A stretch of DNA of 64,000 bases from Dipteris shenzhenensis (GCA_047967505.1 CM106539.1), one strand, 5' to 3'. Shown: positions 44,341 through 55,345, counted from the stretch's first letter. Notes: generated by a model from the letters alone, not told the origin. Translations and numbers: made by a program.

Positions 44341-44568
44341 ACATGTAGAAGTTGTATGTAGAAGTAACACACATTCTCTTTCTACATGTAGAAGTTGTAA
44401 TAGAAAGTTGTAACACATTCTCTTTCTACATGTAGAAGTTGTATGTAGAAGTTGTAACACAAAGTTGTAAACTCTCTTTCTACATGTAGAAGTCGTATGT
44501 AGAAGTTGTAACACAAAGTTGTAACACATTCTCTTTCTACATAAGTCCATGTTGGCACAGAGTCAACA
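44341..44568 (-). repeat. Gypsy B 3' LTR, truncated to the U3 minisatellite
   Basis: In element sense it begins TGTTGACTCTGTGCC and enters a minisatellite of TTCTACATGTAGAA-containing units. It stops at 44341 against Gypsy C gag, missing about 1.1 kb compared with 54805-56178. Confidence 0.85.
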
Positions 44569-45343
44569 TACTCCCGGATCCATTTTATTACCCATCCTCG
44601 GGTTATGGCTTATTTTGATTTCACAGTTGGGATGTCATGTGTGTAATCTAGTCGTTCCTACTGTAATGCTTTTGCACCATACGATTTGGGTTCTGTAGTC
44701 AAGAAGCTTATCTCCTCTTAAGGAGGGGTAGACGGCTATAAATTTCAGAGGGGATCTCATTGCTGAGGTTGCAGACTCTGCCATTGAATCTTCTTAGGAA
44801 GAGGTTTAGTGGGGGTCTCGTTGTTGAGGCTGGAATTTCTTGCTATCTTGCATACATGTTGGATGCGATTGCACCTGTATCATTAATCTTGTAGATAAGT
44901 CTGTATGCAAGTCTGATATTTTTGCATTTAGGAGACGGCTGTGATGTTTGGCGGGGGTCTTGTTGATGAGGCTGCAGACTCTTTTGTCAATTCATCTTGA
45001 GCTTTGGCATAGCTTCTTGTTCTGCTTCTGAATTCATTGCATGCTTTGAGAGTAAGGAATGAAAGTGTGTGATACTATTATTGATGCAATCTATTATGTG
45101 CCTATGCAAAATCGAGTGAATGCATGTGATGTGTCGATTAGGTAGGGACTAACTATATGCTTATTTGTGGGATTTAATAGGGAAAATAAAACTCAATCAT
45201 CCCTAATACAAAATTAATTAGGTCTTTTTAAATGTGCAAAAACGTGCATATGCTAGTGAGTGTGCATGTAACAATCTAGTGCAAACTATATGTGCAAAAA
45301 CGTGCATATGCTAGTGACTGCACGTGTAACGATCTAGTTCAAA
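44569..45343 (-). other. Gypsy B 3' untranslated region
   Basis: No coding. Contains a 58-bp tandem duplication at about 45231-45347 (ATGTGCAAAAACGTGCATAT in each copy). The part 45044-45343 matches the 3' UTR of Gypsy A (3483-3722). Confidence 0.75.
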
Positions 45344-46507
45344 CTATTGAAGACTTGGGGTTCCCAAATCTTCATTTTTGTTGGGGATGGCTTGCGTGTT
45401 AATGTAGTAGCACTTAAGTCGGCTCCCGTTTATTGTTGTGTTGAATTGGGCTCCATCCAATGTTTCTAGCAGCACAACTCCGATGGGATTCATCTTTTTT
45501 ACTCGGTAGGGTCCTTGACCTAGATACTTCAATTTTCCCTTGTGTACTTTGGCATTGTATAATAGGACTAAGTTGCCTTCCTTGATGTCTTTAGCTTTCA
45601 GATTTCTATCAAACCATGCCTTTCTTCTACGTTTTTCCGTTGTCATGGCATGGCAGGCGACTAGTCTTATCTCTGTATGCTTCTCCAACTGATAGAGCCT
45701 TTCTTTCAAGGATTCATGGTCGCCCATGCGTTCTTGTACTACGATGCATAGACTTGGTATTACAAATTCAAGTGGGACCATAGCCTCAAGGCCGTATACT
45801 AATTGAAAAGGTGTGCTCCCTGTACTGACCTTGAATGTGGTTCTGTATGCCCATAAGGCAGCATTCAGTTTCTCTGCCCAATCAGAACACTATGGTTCTA
45901 CTACCTTGGTGAGGATAATGCATATTATTTTGTTGGTGGATTCTACTAGTCCATTCCCTTGGGGGTAGTAAGGTGTGCTTTTTCTATGGATTACCATGAA
46001 GCCAGACGAGTTCTTGGATTACCTCATTGACAAAATGTGTGCCTCTATCCGACACAATTTCAATGGGGCATCCGAATCAGGGGATCACGTTTTCATGTAA
46101 GAATCTTGCTGTGCTTCTGGCATCTGCCTTTCTGACTGCTTTAGCTTCAGCCCATTTCGTAAAATAATAAGTGGCCACAATGATGTAGCGTGCTTGTGTT
46201 CCTTTTGCTGCTGGGGGCCCACATAGTCAATCCCCCATTTTTCAAATGGTTTTTGTGCAACAATTGGTGTTAGGGGATTGAAGTCTTTGTGTTATGATTT
46301 AATAGTTTGTGGGCATACATCATAGCCCTTTACATATTCATAGGCATCTACCCACAGTGTTGGCCACCAGTAGCCTGCGAGGAGAACTTTTCTTACTGTG
46401 GCTTCCCCTTGGAAGTGTCCTCCTGCAATGCCTTCATGGACTTCACTCAGGATTGGCATGATCTTATGAGGCATTACACATCTTCTTAATATTTGGTCCT
46501 TGCCCAT
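45344..46507 (-). pseudogene. Gypsy B integrase
   Basis: N-terminal zinc-binding region at 46292-46507 (LRRCVMPHKIM, HEGIAGGHFQGEATVRKVLL, YDVCPQT). Core at 45790-46290 with frameshifts, containing GIDYVGP with the first Asp and SDRGTHFVNEVIQ with the second Asp. C-terminal domain at 45344-45781 (WFDRNLKAK, NLVLLYNAKVHKGKLKYLG, GPYRVKKMNPIGVV). The PxxNG(x)E segment with the catalytic Glu is disturbed by a frameshift near 45975. No chromodomain. Confidence 0.8.
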
Positions 46508-46519
46508 CTTATATAATTG

Positions 46520-47251
46520 TCATGCAATGAGTTGATAGGGTGTAGCCTTTAGAATCAATTTTCTAGCATCTACTGCTTTCATTTCAGGGGGTGGTCTTCC
46601 TGCCATCAAGTACCCAATGATATCTCCACACCACTCTAGAATAGCATCTATTTGAAATAGTGTGGCATCTAGTAAGTCGTCTTCAACTCCATTGGCTTCT
46701 TCTCCCGATTTGACTCGAGACATATGATTGGCAATGTAATGTTGGGCACATTTGCAGACCACTATTTTGAAGTTGAATTCTTGAAGCAAGAGGACCCATC
46801 TAGTTATTCTTCCTGTGGTACACGGACGGTTCACAAGATAAAGCAATGCTTGATGGTTAGTGTAGAAGACAAAATCATTTGCCAGTAGATAGTGCCGAAA
46901 TTTCTTTACACTATACACCGTTGCTAGGGCTTCTCTTTCTATGGTTGTATAGTTGATCTCTGCATCGTTGAATTGTCAACTGGTGAAGTAGAAGGGGTGG
47001 TCTTTCTTATGTTCACTAGGTTGACAAAGCACACTCCCAATTGCATACTTGGATCCATCAGTATGTACATGAAAATCAATATCCCAATTGGGAGATATAA
47101 GGATGGGTGTTGTGATTAGGCACCACTTTAAAAGCTCAAAGGCTTGGTCGCACTCTTCGGTCCATAAGAACTCCAATAATAATTTGTAAAGTGGTCTAGC
47201 TATCATGGCATACCACAATATAAATCTTCTATAATAGCCAACATGTCCCAT
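46520..47251 (-). pseudogene. Gypsy B RNase H
   Basis: RT-RNase H connection GHVGYYRRFILWYAMIARPL, then DIDFHVHTDGSKYAIGSVLC with the first catalytic Asp, a break near 46920-46976, then YSVKKFRHYLLANDFVFYTN and HQALLYLVNRPC, and the spacer NHMSRVKSGEEANGVEDDLL shared with A and C. At least one stop (near 46976) interrupts the frame. Confidence 0.8.
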
Positions 47252-47280
47252 AAAGACCTATACACCTTTGGAATTCGTAG

Positions 47281-48866
47281 GAGAGGCAATTCCATGATGA
47301 TTTTGATTTTGTCCATGTCAGTTGCAATCCCATGTTGAGAGACAATGTGTCCCAAAACAACTCAATGGGTGACCATGAACTGGCAATTTGTTGGATTTAG
47401 GGAGATGCCATACTCCCTGCATTTGATAAGTACTGCTTCAAGACATTTGAAGTGGTCTTGGTTGTTTGAATGGATGCATAAATCATCCAAGAACACCTGT
47501 AAAAACTTATTCGAAAATGACTTGAAAGATGTGAACATGACTCGTTGGAATGTGGCTGGGGCATTACAAAGGCCGAATGGCATGACTCTATATGCAAAAA
47601 TACCCCATTCTGTAGCAAATGCTATTTTTGATTGGTCTGGAGGAGCAATTTGCACTTGGTTATAGCCACTGAAGCCATCCAAGAAGTATATGTTTTGGAT
47701 CCTAACACCTTTTCCAACATTGTTTCTGTTAAGGGTAGGGAATAGTGATCCCTAATCGTGGCGGCATTCACATTTTTTAAGTTTACACATATTATGAGCT
47801 TCTTGTTGCCTTTAGGGACAATGACAATTGGTGAAACCCAATCAGTGTGCTCTATGTCGTAGATGAATCTAGCATCTAGGAGTTTTTCCAGCTCGTCATA
47901 AACCATGGTGCCATATTTAGGATTTGTGTGATAAGGTCCACATACCTTAGGGTGAGCACCTTCCCTTATAGGTATCATGTGTACTGCCACTTCTGGTGAA
48001 ATTCCTTTCATCTCTTTGTATGACCATGCTAGGCAATCATGATATTCCATTAGGAGTTCTTTGAGTTTGGTTTCATCTTCTTGACGAAGCTGTTTCCCAA
48101 TGAAAACCAATTTTTCTTCCTCCCCTTCAAGTGCGAGGTTTATTGTGCATGTTTTTGCCGGTTCCTCATAGATTGGAGTTTCTCCAATGCTATCGGTTTC
48201 TTGAACTTCAAATTCTCTAAGTGGTCTTGGCATTGCTATTGGCGCACGGCCACTTGTATAATTCTTGAAGTATTCCGACACTTCTCGAAGATCGGCCTCT
48301 GATGAGGTTGAACTAGCCTGACATGTGGCATGTGTACTGGGTGGCATAGTTGCATTTATTAATTTGTTAGTCTCTTCTTGACTTTCTTTTTCTGAAGTCT
48401 CTTGATCAAGCTTCATCCGCACATGTGGCTTATATTTCTGAAACTTCTTACGTTGGGAATTGTGGGGTAACTTTTCCACTGGTAAGGTGTTTCCAAGTAA
48501 GGGTGCATTTGCTGCGCATACTCCTTCCAGTCCCTCAAGGGACCATTCAAGAGGTGGTGATTCTGATTTTGAGGGAGTTGTCTTTGCAAGGTACAATTCG
48601 ACGATCCTTGATTGGACTCGTTCGAATTCATTGAAGTGCTTAGCCTTGGCTTTTCTACGATTTCCTCCTTCAGCTTTCTTGCGGGATCTTCTGCTATTAT
48701 TCAACTTTGGAGGTTCAACTTTTGGGAGCTCAATTGCCATTAGGGCATGCAGAATGGCTGTCATTATCAAAGATTTGATCTTCAATTTTAGCATTCGCCG
48801 CCTCTGTTTCAAGGTCCTAAGGAAAATCTGAGTCATCATTTGTATGGGTACCTTCTTCAGGTTCAT
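47281..48866 (-). pseudogene. Gypsy B pre-RT linker and reverse transcriptase
   Basis: A 414-codon open segment (47622-48866) holds an acidic/basic linker and the RT N-terminus (WSYKEMKGISPEVAVHMIPI, FIYDIEHTDWVSPIVIVPKG, NAATIRDHYSLPL). After a frameshift at about 47690, 47362-47682 continues with DGFSGYNQVQIAPPDQSK, YRVMPFGLCNAPATFQRVM and the active-site box FLDDLCIH. Both catalytic aspartates are kept. This is the best-preserved RT of the three Gypsy copies. Confidence 0.85.
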
Positions 48867-48869
48867 TAT

Positions 48870-49660
48870 CCCACTTGAGGTCAGCCATAAAGAATGGCAT
48901 CTCTAGATCGATTGGTTCTTCATGTTGGAGTGGAGGATCTACCTGTAGCACCTTAGCATCGATCTGTGAGAAGATGGGGTCTAATGAATGGCAGTTGTCG
49001 ATGGTTGCCAATGTTTGTATCTAGTTATTGACATTGCTTTGTGAGTCACCCACTATGGCATGCTGTTGCAAGGGAGCTGGTTTGCTTGAGATTGTTGTTG
49101 AAGATGTGTCATCCAATGCTCTAGGCACAATTGGTTTTATAGCTCCTGTTCCGACATTCACCCTGACTGCGGTGTCGCAATTCTGGATTGTCAGTCTATC
49201 AGTTCCCCAGTCATGGACTCATGCTTCCCATAACCAAGGATGTCCCAGTAAGATTTGATAGGATTTTTTGGAGAGATCCAAGATTGTGAATTAAAGGGAA
49301 AAGCGGACTCCTGCAATCTTTATGGACACATCATTCACTATCCCCAAGGGTTTAGCCCATGAATCATTGGCAAGGCATATGTTAAAATTAGCCTTTTGCA
49401 TTGGTGGGAGACCCCATTCTTCATAGAGCTACTTGGATAGGACATTTACACCTACTCCACCATCCACTATGGCTTGGACTTCATTATATGCCTTGTGGAT
49501 CAAAGGCATAGTAATGTTGCGTATGTCATCTCTCTCACCCATCTACACAGGGATATCTTCAATGTCATTCAAAGGTGGAGGGGGATTTTTGAGTTCAACC
49601 CATCCTTTGAAACTCTCCCGCAGATTGGGACAATTCCACAGGAGGATTTCGATGGGAATT
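48870..49660 (-). pseudogene. Gypsy B protease region
   Basis: In element sense the segment AMVDGGVGVNVLSK is followed by YEEWGLPPMQKANFNICLAN and LDLSKKSYQILLGHPWLWEA (about 49260-49480). This is a retropepsin fold position with the flap and GxPWL motif, but the catalytic triad reads D-G-G rather than D-[ST]-G. Gypsy C has the same VDGG. The downstream acidic linker (48817-49011) carries SLDPIFSQIDAKVLQVDPP. Stops at about 49430 and 49290. Confidence 0.7.
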
Positions 49661-49679
49661 GACACAGGGCAACTCAGGA

Positions 49680-51860
49680 TGCTAACGAGTGTGGCTCCTT
49701 CAAGTTGACATGGTAGTACATTATGCTCTAGAGTCTATTGTTGGAACAGAGGCTCAAGTATAGTATCATTACTTTGTGGGGCCAAGTCATGGATTGGGTC
49801 TTGAGCTTGTTTCTCAGCCTCAAATTGAGCTTGTTTTTTAGCCTCAAATTGGGCGTGTTCCTTTTGTACCCATTGTTGAAGTGCCTGAAAGCGAGCCTTC
49901 TCCACCTCTACATTTGGCTATGGAGCTTCTTTTATTTGAGGCTCGAGAGTTGATGTGGATGAACTCAGCTGCTCATTGCTTGGCAGAGGTGGAGGCACTT
50001 GTGCTTTCTTTTTAAGAAGTTGCTTTGGTTGGATTGGAAGGTGAGGGTCTTTGGTGGCCTCTTTCTGTTGACGTGTAATTACATTTACAAGTTGTGATTT
50101 TACACTTGCCAGACCCAGACTTTGATGGTCCACCCCAATGATGCTGATTGGGACGTCAGGCTTAACCTCTATTTGTTCTGGGACCTTACTTTTCATGGGA
50201 CAATCCATACAGGCATGTCCTATGCCACAATCTTGACAGTGCAGTTGGAAAGTAGCTGGGCTACCACGATGAGGGCACCTTGCGATCCGATGATTTTTGC
50301 CACAACCGTAGCACTTGATTGGTTCTCGAAATGTGTTGGTTCATAAAGTGGTATTAGACCCTCTTCACCTTCTACATAGTACACTGGGTACTCTGCTTCA
50401 TACTCAAATAACGAGTCTACTTCCTCGGCTTGTAATTAATGTATTGGAACTGCCTGAGGAGCTAGGTTTGGTGCTCTTGGATATGGTCGTGGATTTGGAT
50501 TCCTGAGTAGTTGTGGGACTTGTGTTCAAACAGGAACAAGATTTAGCCTCGGAGTTGGGGGTGCTTGTGCAAGTGCCGGTTGCCTATATACTGGCATGGG
50601 TGCTGCTTGGTATTGTTGAGGTCGAGGCGGGTTGTTGCGAATGTTGAAGATGCAACTGTACTCATCATGGCCGTCGATGATGCAGATATGGCACCACAAC
50701 CTTGGCAGTGGATTTGCTTGTGCAGTGATCCTGACTTTGAGGACCGGGCACTCATTTGCTATTTGATTTGCCATGCAGTGTGGACACCAAACATTTTCTT
50801 ACCATGGATATGTCTGAGTTGGTGGCTGAGACAAGTGAAGTTTTTGTTCCATGGCCTGCATCATGTCTTCTTTCAGCTTCATGGTCATGGCCTCTAAGCA
50901 ATCTTCATTGGATGTTTCGGCAAGTCCTTTGATTTACCCTTTTTTGAGCGCTTATCTTGTGTATTAGACCTGCCATCATCATTGCTAGTGTGTGAGTCAG
51001 TCATGCCATCCTCGATGTCAATGGCTGCCACATGAGTAGCACTAAACATTTCATAGTTGATTATCTTTTTCATATCCTTTCGAATTTTATTTCTGAGTCC
51101 TGCAATGAACCATGCCGTGAGGTACTTTGCATCTGAGCGTGGGTCACATTTGGTGATTAATCTCTTCATCTTACCCAGGTACGTGCATACATCTTCTCGC
51201 TGGCCTTGTTCGAGCTTGCTTAGATGGAGAGCAGGATCATCTTGTAGCCTCTCTGTTTGAAAGCATCATTTGAATTTTGTTTAAAATAGGTCCCATGTGG
51301 CACGTTCTTCCATGAGAAGGTCTAGGTACCATTCAGACGCTTCATCAATTAAGGCCATGGGAAACCAAGCTACCTTGGTTTCATGGGATTGATCTCCACC
51401 TGCGCGGCATGCATCATCAAAATGCTGGAGGAATCGGGTTGGATCTCCCTAACCATTATATTTGGGAAGTTCCAGTTTTCCCAAGGGACATCGGCCTTGA
51501 TTGTTGTTATTTCTTCAATTGAAGAAATTGTCAACCTTTGCATCGAGATCGATATCCCCATCATTGTCATGGCAGCATCCAGCCATGTTGGGCATGGAGG
51601 AGTTAAAGGGAGTGCTTGAATCTCAGGAGGGGATTTGGGGTAGAGGATTGCCAGGGGCGGTTATTGTAGTGGAGTTATATGTGGATTTTGCGAGCAGTGG
51701 AGTCGAAGGCGTTGGCCAAATCATAGCTATATGCAGATTGGGTGAGATTTGCCAAGGGTGTCTCTGCCACAAGTGCGGGTGTGGATGTAGTGTTGTTGAG
51801 AGGGTTAGAGTGGTGTTAGTGTGTGTAGGGACCGTCGTGTTAATAATGTGCCTAAGATTG
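49680..51860 (-). pseudogene. gag: Gypsy B gag with three to four zinc knuckles
   Basis: In element sense: capsid segment with KRLITKCDPRSDAKYLTAWF and IAGLRNKIRKDMKKI (50894-51169), then a Cys-pair segment CPHCMANQIANEC (about 50770, His missing), CHICIIDGHDEYSC (about 50690, CX2CX4HX4C), CYGCGKNHRIARC (about 50300, CX2CX3HX4C) and CQDCGIGHACMDC (about 50220, CX2CX3HX4C). A Gln/Glu-rich helix (QFEAEKQAQ) follows near 49800. Frameshifts and stops throughout. The array of several knuckles is more than the single one typical of many plant Gypsy gags. Confidence 0.7.
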
Positions 51861-51877
51861 TCCTACGTGTGTAGGGA

Positions 51878-52147
51878 TGATGCGAAGAACCCCTAAGGTG
51901 TGTGGTCAAAATGGAGTAATCATGTGTGGAGATAAGGGGTACACCTCATCCTTTTGCTTGAGGGATTTATAGCTCTCCATCTCTATAAAATGGAAGGTAG
52001 CCTTGTACTTTGTATGGCCAAAGATCATAAGGCTAAGATCTTTTGATTGTATGGTGTTCTTGAGTCTCTTGTGGCCTTATCCTCTCAATTCCTCTCTTCT
52101 TGCCCCATGCTTTGCCTTTCAATGCATATGAATTTAGTTTCGCTACA
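51878..52147 (+). repeat. Truncated LTR retroelement: one LTR with PBS, inside the Gypsy B leader
   Basis: 270 bp, begins TGATGCGAAGAACCCC and ends TTAGTTTCGCTACA. It has a TATA-like CTATAAAATGG at about 51986 and is followed by TGGGATCAGAG (52148-52158), a near match to the copia initiator-Met PBS. Homology with the leader of Gypsy C shows about 480 bp are inserted (51878 to about 52357). No coding region or second LTR is present, so it is a truncated or TRIM-like copy. Confidence 0.7.
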
Positions 52148-52379
52148 TGGGATCAGAGTTTCCAGGCTATATTCATGATTCCAATCTTCGTAGTGCCATT
52201 TCCATGAGACTTCTCTCACTGCCAATTGTCTTTCTTCATCATTCATCTGTTGAGAACTTATTGTTGTGCAAGTAGCTCCTGGCTCTTATCTAACTTGTTT
52301 TCACTTGGAGTGACCTTCCCTTTGGGTGCATGCAAAGCTCATAGAAGCCTAGCCTAGAAATGTAGACGTTTGTTAATCG

Positions 52380-52640
52380 GAGGTCACGGCGTGAAGATAT
52401 GAGCGAATATGTGCGAAACAATGCCCACACGGGGGCGTGAATGAGCGAGTGTTAGGGATGCTGAAATGGTGTGCAATGGGTTGGAAAAATACCCATAGCG
52501 TGGTGTTTCCGTGTGTGAAATCTAGGTTCAAACGGGGTCCAGTTTGGGTCCCAAACGGATGAGTTACGAGGGGTTAAAGTAGGGGTCAAATTTGCTTTGT
52601 GGGGGGGGTGTCCTAAGGGTGGTGTGAATGGACTTTAGGT
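52380..52640 (-). other. Conserved Gypsy leader block (inverted copy of 43440-43690)
   Basis: Reverse complement matches 43440-43690 with shared landmarks CATCCGTTTGGGACCCAAAC, GGTATTTTTCCA and TCTTCACGCCGTGACC. It shows B and C are the same family in opposite orientations. Confidence 0.85.
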
Positions 52641-52659
52641 CCAACTGAGGGGTTTGAAC

Positions 52660-52980
52660 CAAGTTAATCTAGTTAGGTTAACTATCCTATTTGTCTAGTT
52701 AGATGCCTAATCAGGTAGGCTACCCTAACCTAGTTAGGGTTAAACTAACGACAGTTAGTTCAACTAACCTAGTTAGGGTAACTAACCAACAGTTAAACTA
52801 ACCTAACTAAGGTAAAAACTAACCTAACGTAGGTTAATACTAACCGAACCCATGTTAATACTAACCTAGGTTAAAACTAACCTAACCTAACCTAGTTTAA
52901 CTAACCTAACTAACCTAACCTAACTGCAATTAAAACTAACCTAGCTAAGGTTAACTTAACCCTAGGGTTAGCTTTAGGTT
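52660..52980 (-). repeat. CTAACCTAA-rich segment of the Gypsy B leader
   Basis: About 30 degenerate repeats of CTAACCTA/GTTAGG on the plus strand. Counterpart of 42658-43410 in Gypsy C. Confidence 0.85.
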
Positions 52981-53739
52981 AGCCTTTTTTTTCTTTTTGG
53001 ACTCCTGTGGGGGGCGTCCTAACAGCGACCACAGGGGGGGGGTGTTTTCACACAGAGGGGAGGGGAGGGGAGGGGAGGGGAGGGGAGGGGAGGGAGGTGG
53101 AGGGGAGGGGAGGGTGGACGGGCGGGTGAGGAGGGTGGATGGGCGGGTGAGGGAGGTCGAGGGGAGGAGAGTGTGGAGTGGGGAGTGAGGGAGGCGGGCG
53201 GAGGGCGGGGTGGGTGGAGCGGGGAGTGGTAGGGCGGGGTGGCGCAGTAGGGCGATCAGGTTGTAGGGCAAGCGATGGGCAGGGGAGCAGGGTGGTAGGC
53301 GGGGTGGATGGCAGGGGAGGGTGCGGGCGGGGCGACGCTATAGGGTAGTGCCGGCACAGGGGCGGGTGTGCTAGGTGGGCACCATCGTTGGCAGCTTCGC
53401 CAGGGCATGCACCATTGGCAGCTCCGTCAAGGCGTGCATCACTGGCGGCTCTGTCGTGGCCGACGTTGGCACGCCGCCACTGGCAGGCGCTGCAACTGCC
53501 ACTGTTGGTGTGCGAGCAGCTCTACGAGGCACCGTTGCAAGGCGACGGGGGGTGGGGGGGAGGGGAGAGGGGGAGGGGGGTGGTAGAGAGAGGGGGGGAG
53601 TGGTAGAGAGAGGGGGGGAAGAGAGAAGCGAGAGGGGGATGGTAGAGAGAGGGGGGGAACAAAGAAGCGAGAGGGGGATGGTAGACAGAAGGGGGAAGAG
53701 AGAAGCGGGAGGGGGATGGTAGAGAGAGAGGGGGTAAGG

Positions 53740-53781
<42 letters not shown>

Positions 53782-53810
53782 CGAGAGAGAGTGAGAGAGA
53801 GAGAGGGGGG

Positions 53811-53868
<58 letters not shown>

Positions 53869-54130
53869 AGAGAGTGTGAGAGAGAGTGAGAGAGAGAGAA
53901 AGAGTAAGAGAGAGAAAGAGGGAGAGGGGGAGGGAAAGAGAGAGACAGAGAGTGGTGGAAATGGAGGGGGGAAGGGGGAAGGGTGGTGGAAATGGAGGGG
54001 GGAGGGGTGGTGGAGATGGAGGGGGGAGGGGGAAGGGCTGGTGGAAATGGAGGGGGAGGGGGAGGGGGGAGGGAAAGAGGGAGGGGGTGGTGGAAATGGA
54101 GGGAGAGGGGGGAGGGGGGGAAAAGAGAGA
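52981..54130 (-). repeat. Polypurine tract of Gypsy B leader with (GGGGA)n and (GA)n
   Basis: G/A-rich on the plus strand: (GGGGA)8 at about 53056-53095, and (GA)n runs at 53742-53779 and 53814-53864. A GC-rich non-repeat island lies at about 53200-53530 (GCACCATTGGCAGCTCC and CTGGCGGCTCTGTCG). Long ORFs on both strands here are low-complexity artefacts. The polypurine tract corresponds to 34815-36016 in Gypsy C. Confidence 0.9.
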
Positions 54131-54406
54131 AGAAATAAAAAACTTGACGGACAAAAATCAAAAGGGAGGGAGATGTGGTCACCTGAACGCTCTCCAAGTC
54201 TTTCTCGATGTAACAGGATTGTTGAGGAACAATGGATGGTGGGTGGTTGGCTAGGTTGTCGCTGCAAGATGGGCTCAAAGTCACTTACAATGTGAGGATG
54301 GGAGTAAGGTGGTGGTCGATGGAGAGGGAGGAGTGTCTTGCGTAAGGCTCGGAATGAAGAGGAGGATGGAGGCAAAATGTGAAAGATGAAGAATGAGGGG
54401 GTGAAG

Positions 54407-54472
54407 TGGGTTTTTATAGGAAATGAGTTTAGGTTTAGGTTTTAGGTTTAGGGTTAAACCCTAAACTTTTCC
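54407..54472 (-). promoter_or_regulatory. TATA box and telo-box-like motifs in the Gypsy B leader
   Basis: In element sense: TTTAGGGTTTAACCCTAAAC and several CCTAAAC repeats (54424-54472), then CCTATAAAAACCC (TATA at 54410-54417), then a pyrimidine-rich stretch. This is the arrangement of a plant core promoter with telo box. It lies about 370 bp downstream of the PBS, so it is not the LTR promoter. The TATA and pyrimidine stretch are conserved in C. Confidence 0.5.
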
Positions 54473-54782
54473 CAAGCCATAACTTGTTATGGATAGCTCG
54501 GATTGCTCTTCCAAAAAAAGGTGAAATGGTTGAAATTGCAAGCTCTATGCATTCTTGTCCACTACCTAGCCTAACTGTTTCTCAAGTGGCTTCTATTTAA
54601 GAAATAAAGAAAATTTCTTAAGGTAGTAACCCAAGGTTGATGCTTGGGGTAGATATGTTTGGCAAGAAATGGAAAAAAAAAATTTACTCTCCTTGCCCTT
54701 GAGTGTTATGTTCGTGAAAGTTCGAAGTAGTTTGTTTTTTACACATACCTACGTATGTTTACTCATTTACTTGAGATGCTAG

Positions 54783-54802
54783 TCTCCCTGACAATGGCAC
54801 CA
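54783..54802 (-). other. Gypsy B primer-binding site (Asp-tRNA type)
   Basis: In element sense TGGTGCCATTGTCAGGGAGA, two bases from the 5' LTR end. It resembles the Athila-type PBS TGGCGCCGTTGCCGGGGA, complementary to Asp-tRNA, with the differences all C-to-T or G-to-A. Confidence 0.85.
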
Positions 54803-55059
54803 AATGTTGGCTCTTTCCTACTGCTTTCATAGGAAGAGCTCGGTTTTCTCAATATGCAGGGTTTCGAGGCTTTTTGTCACCTGCAGATATATTAGAGTTG
54901 TCGATTGTAGTATACGTTAGCTTAGGACCTTGAGTCATGTTCTGGTGAGAGACGTAGGCTTAAGTGTGGTAAGCAAACAAAGTGCATGCATGTGTAAAAG
55001 GAACATGCATCATCATGATTAATGTAATGAAGGCTTTCACCTTCATTAGGGGTTGTAGT

Positions 55060-55345
55060 GTTTAGGAGGAGTTTAAGGGTTAGAAGGAGGTTCCAAGGTT
55101 AGAAGGAGGTTCCAAGGTTCAGAAGGAGGTTCTAGGGTTAGAAGGAGGTTCCAAGGTTTAGAAGGAGTTCTAGGGTTTAGACGGAGGTTCCAAGTTTTAG
55201 AAGGAGTCTAGGGTTAGAAGGAGGATCCAAGGTTCAGAATGAGGTTCTAGGGTTAGAAGGAGGTTCTAGGGTTTAGAAGGAGTTCCAGGGATTAGAAAGA
55301 GGTTCCAGGGTTTAGAAGGAGTCTAGGGTTAGAAGGAGGTTCCAA
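55060..55345. repeat. LTR minisatellite 1, unit about 18-20 bp
   Basis: About 14 variants of AGAAGGAGGTTCCAAGGTTT/AGAAGGAGGTTCTAGGG. It lies in the R/U5 part of the LTR of Gypsy B and would be transcribed. Confidence 0.9.

Noticed and set aside
43440-52640. Large inverted repeat (43440-43690 versus 52380-52640 and adjoining blocks) as a novel structural element
   Set aside because: Explained by two copies of the same Gypsy family (C and B) in opposite orientation.
53371-54375. A 334-codon minus-strand frame and overlapping plus-strand frames
   Set aside because: Low-complexity translation of the GA/CT tract of the Gypsy B leader; frames on both strands are open together.
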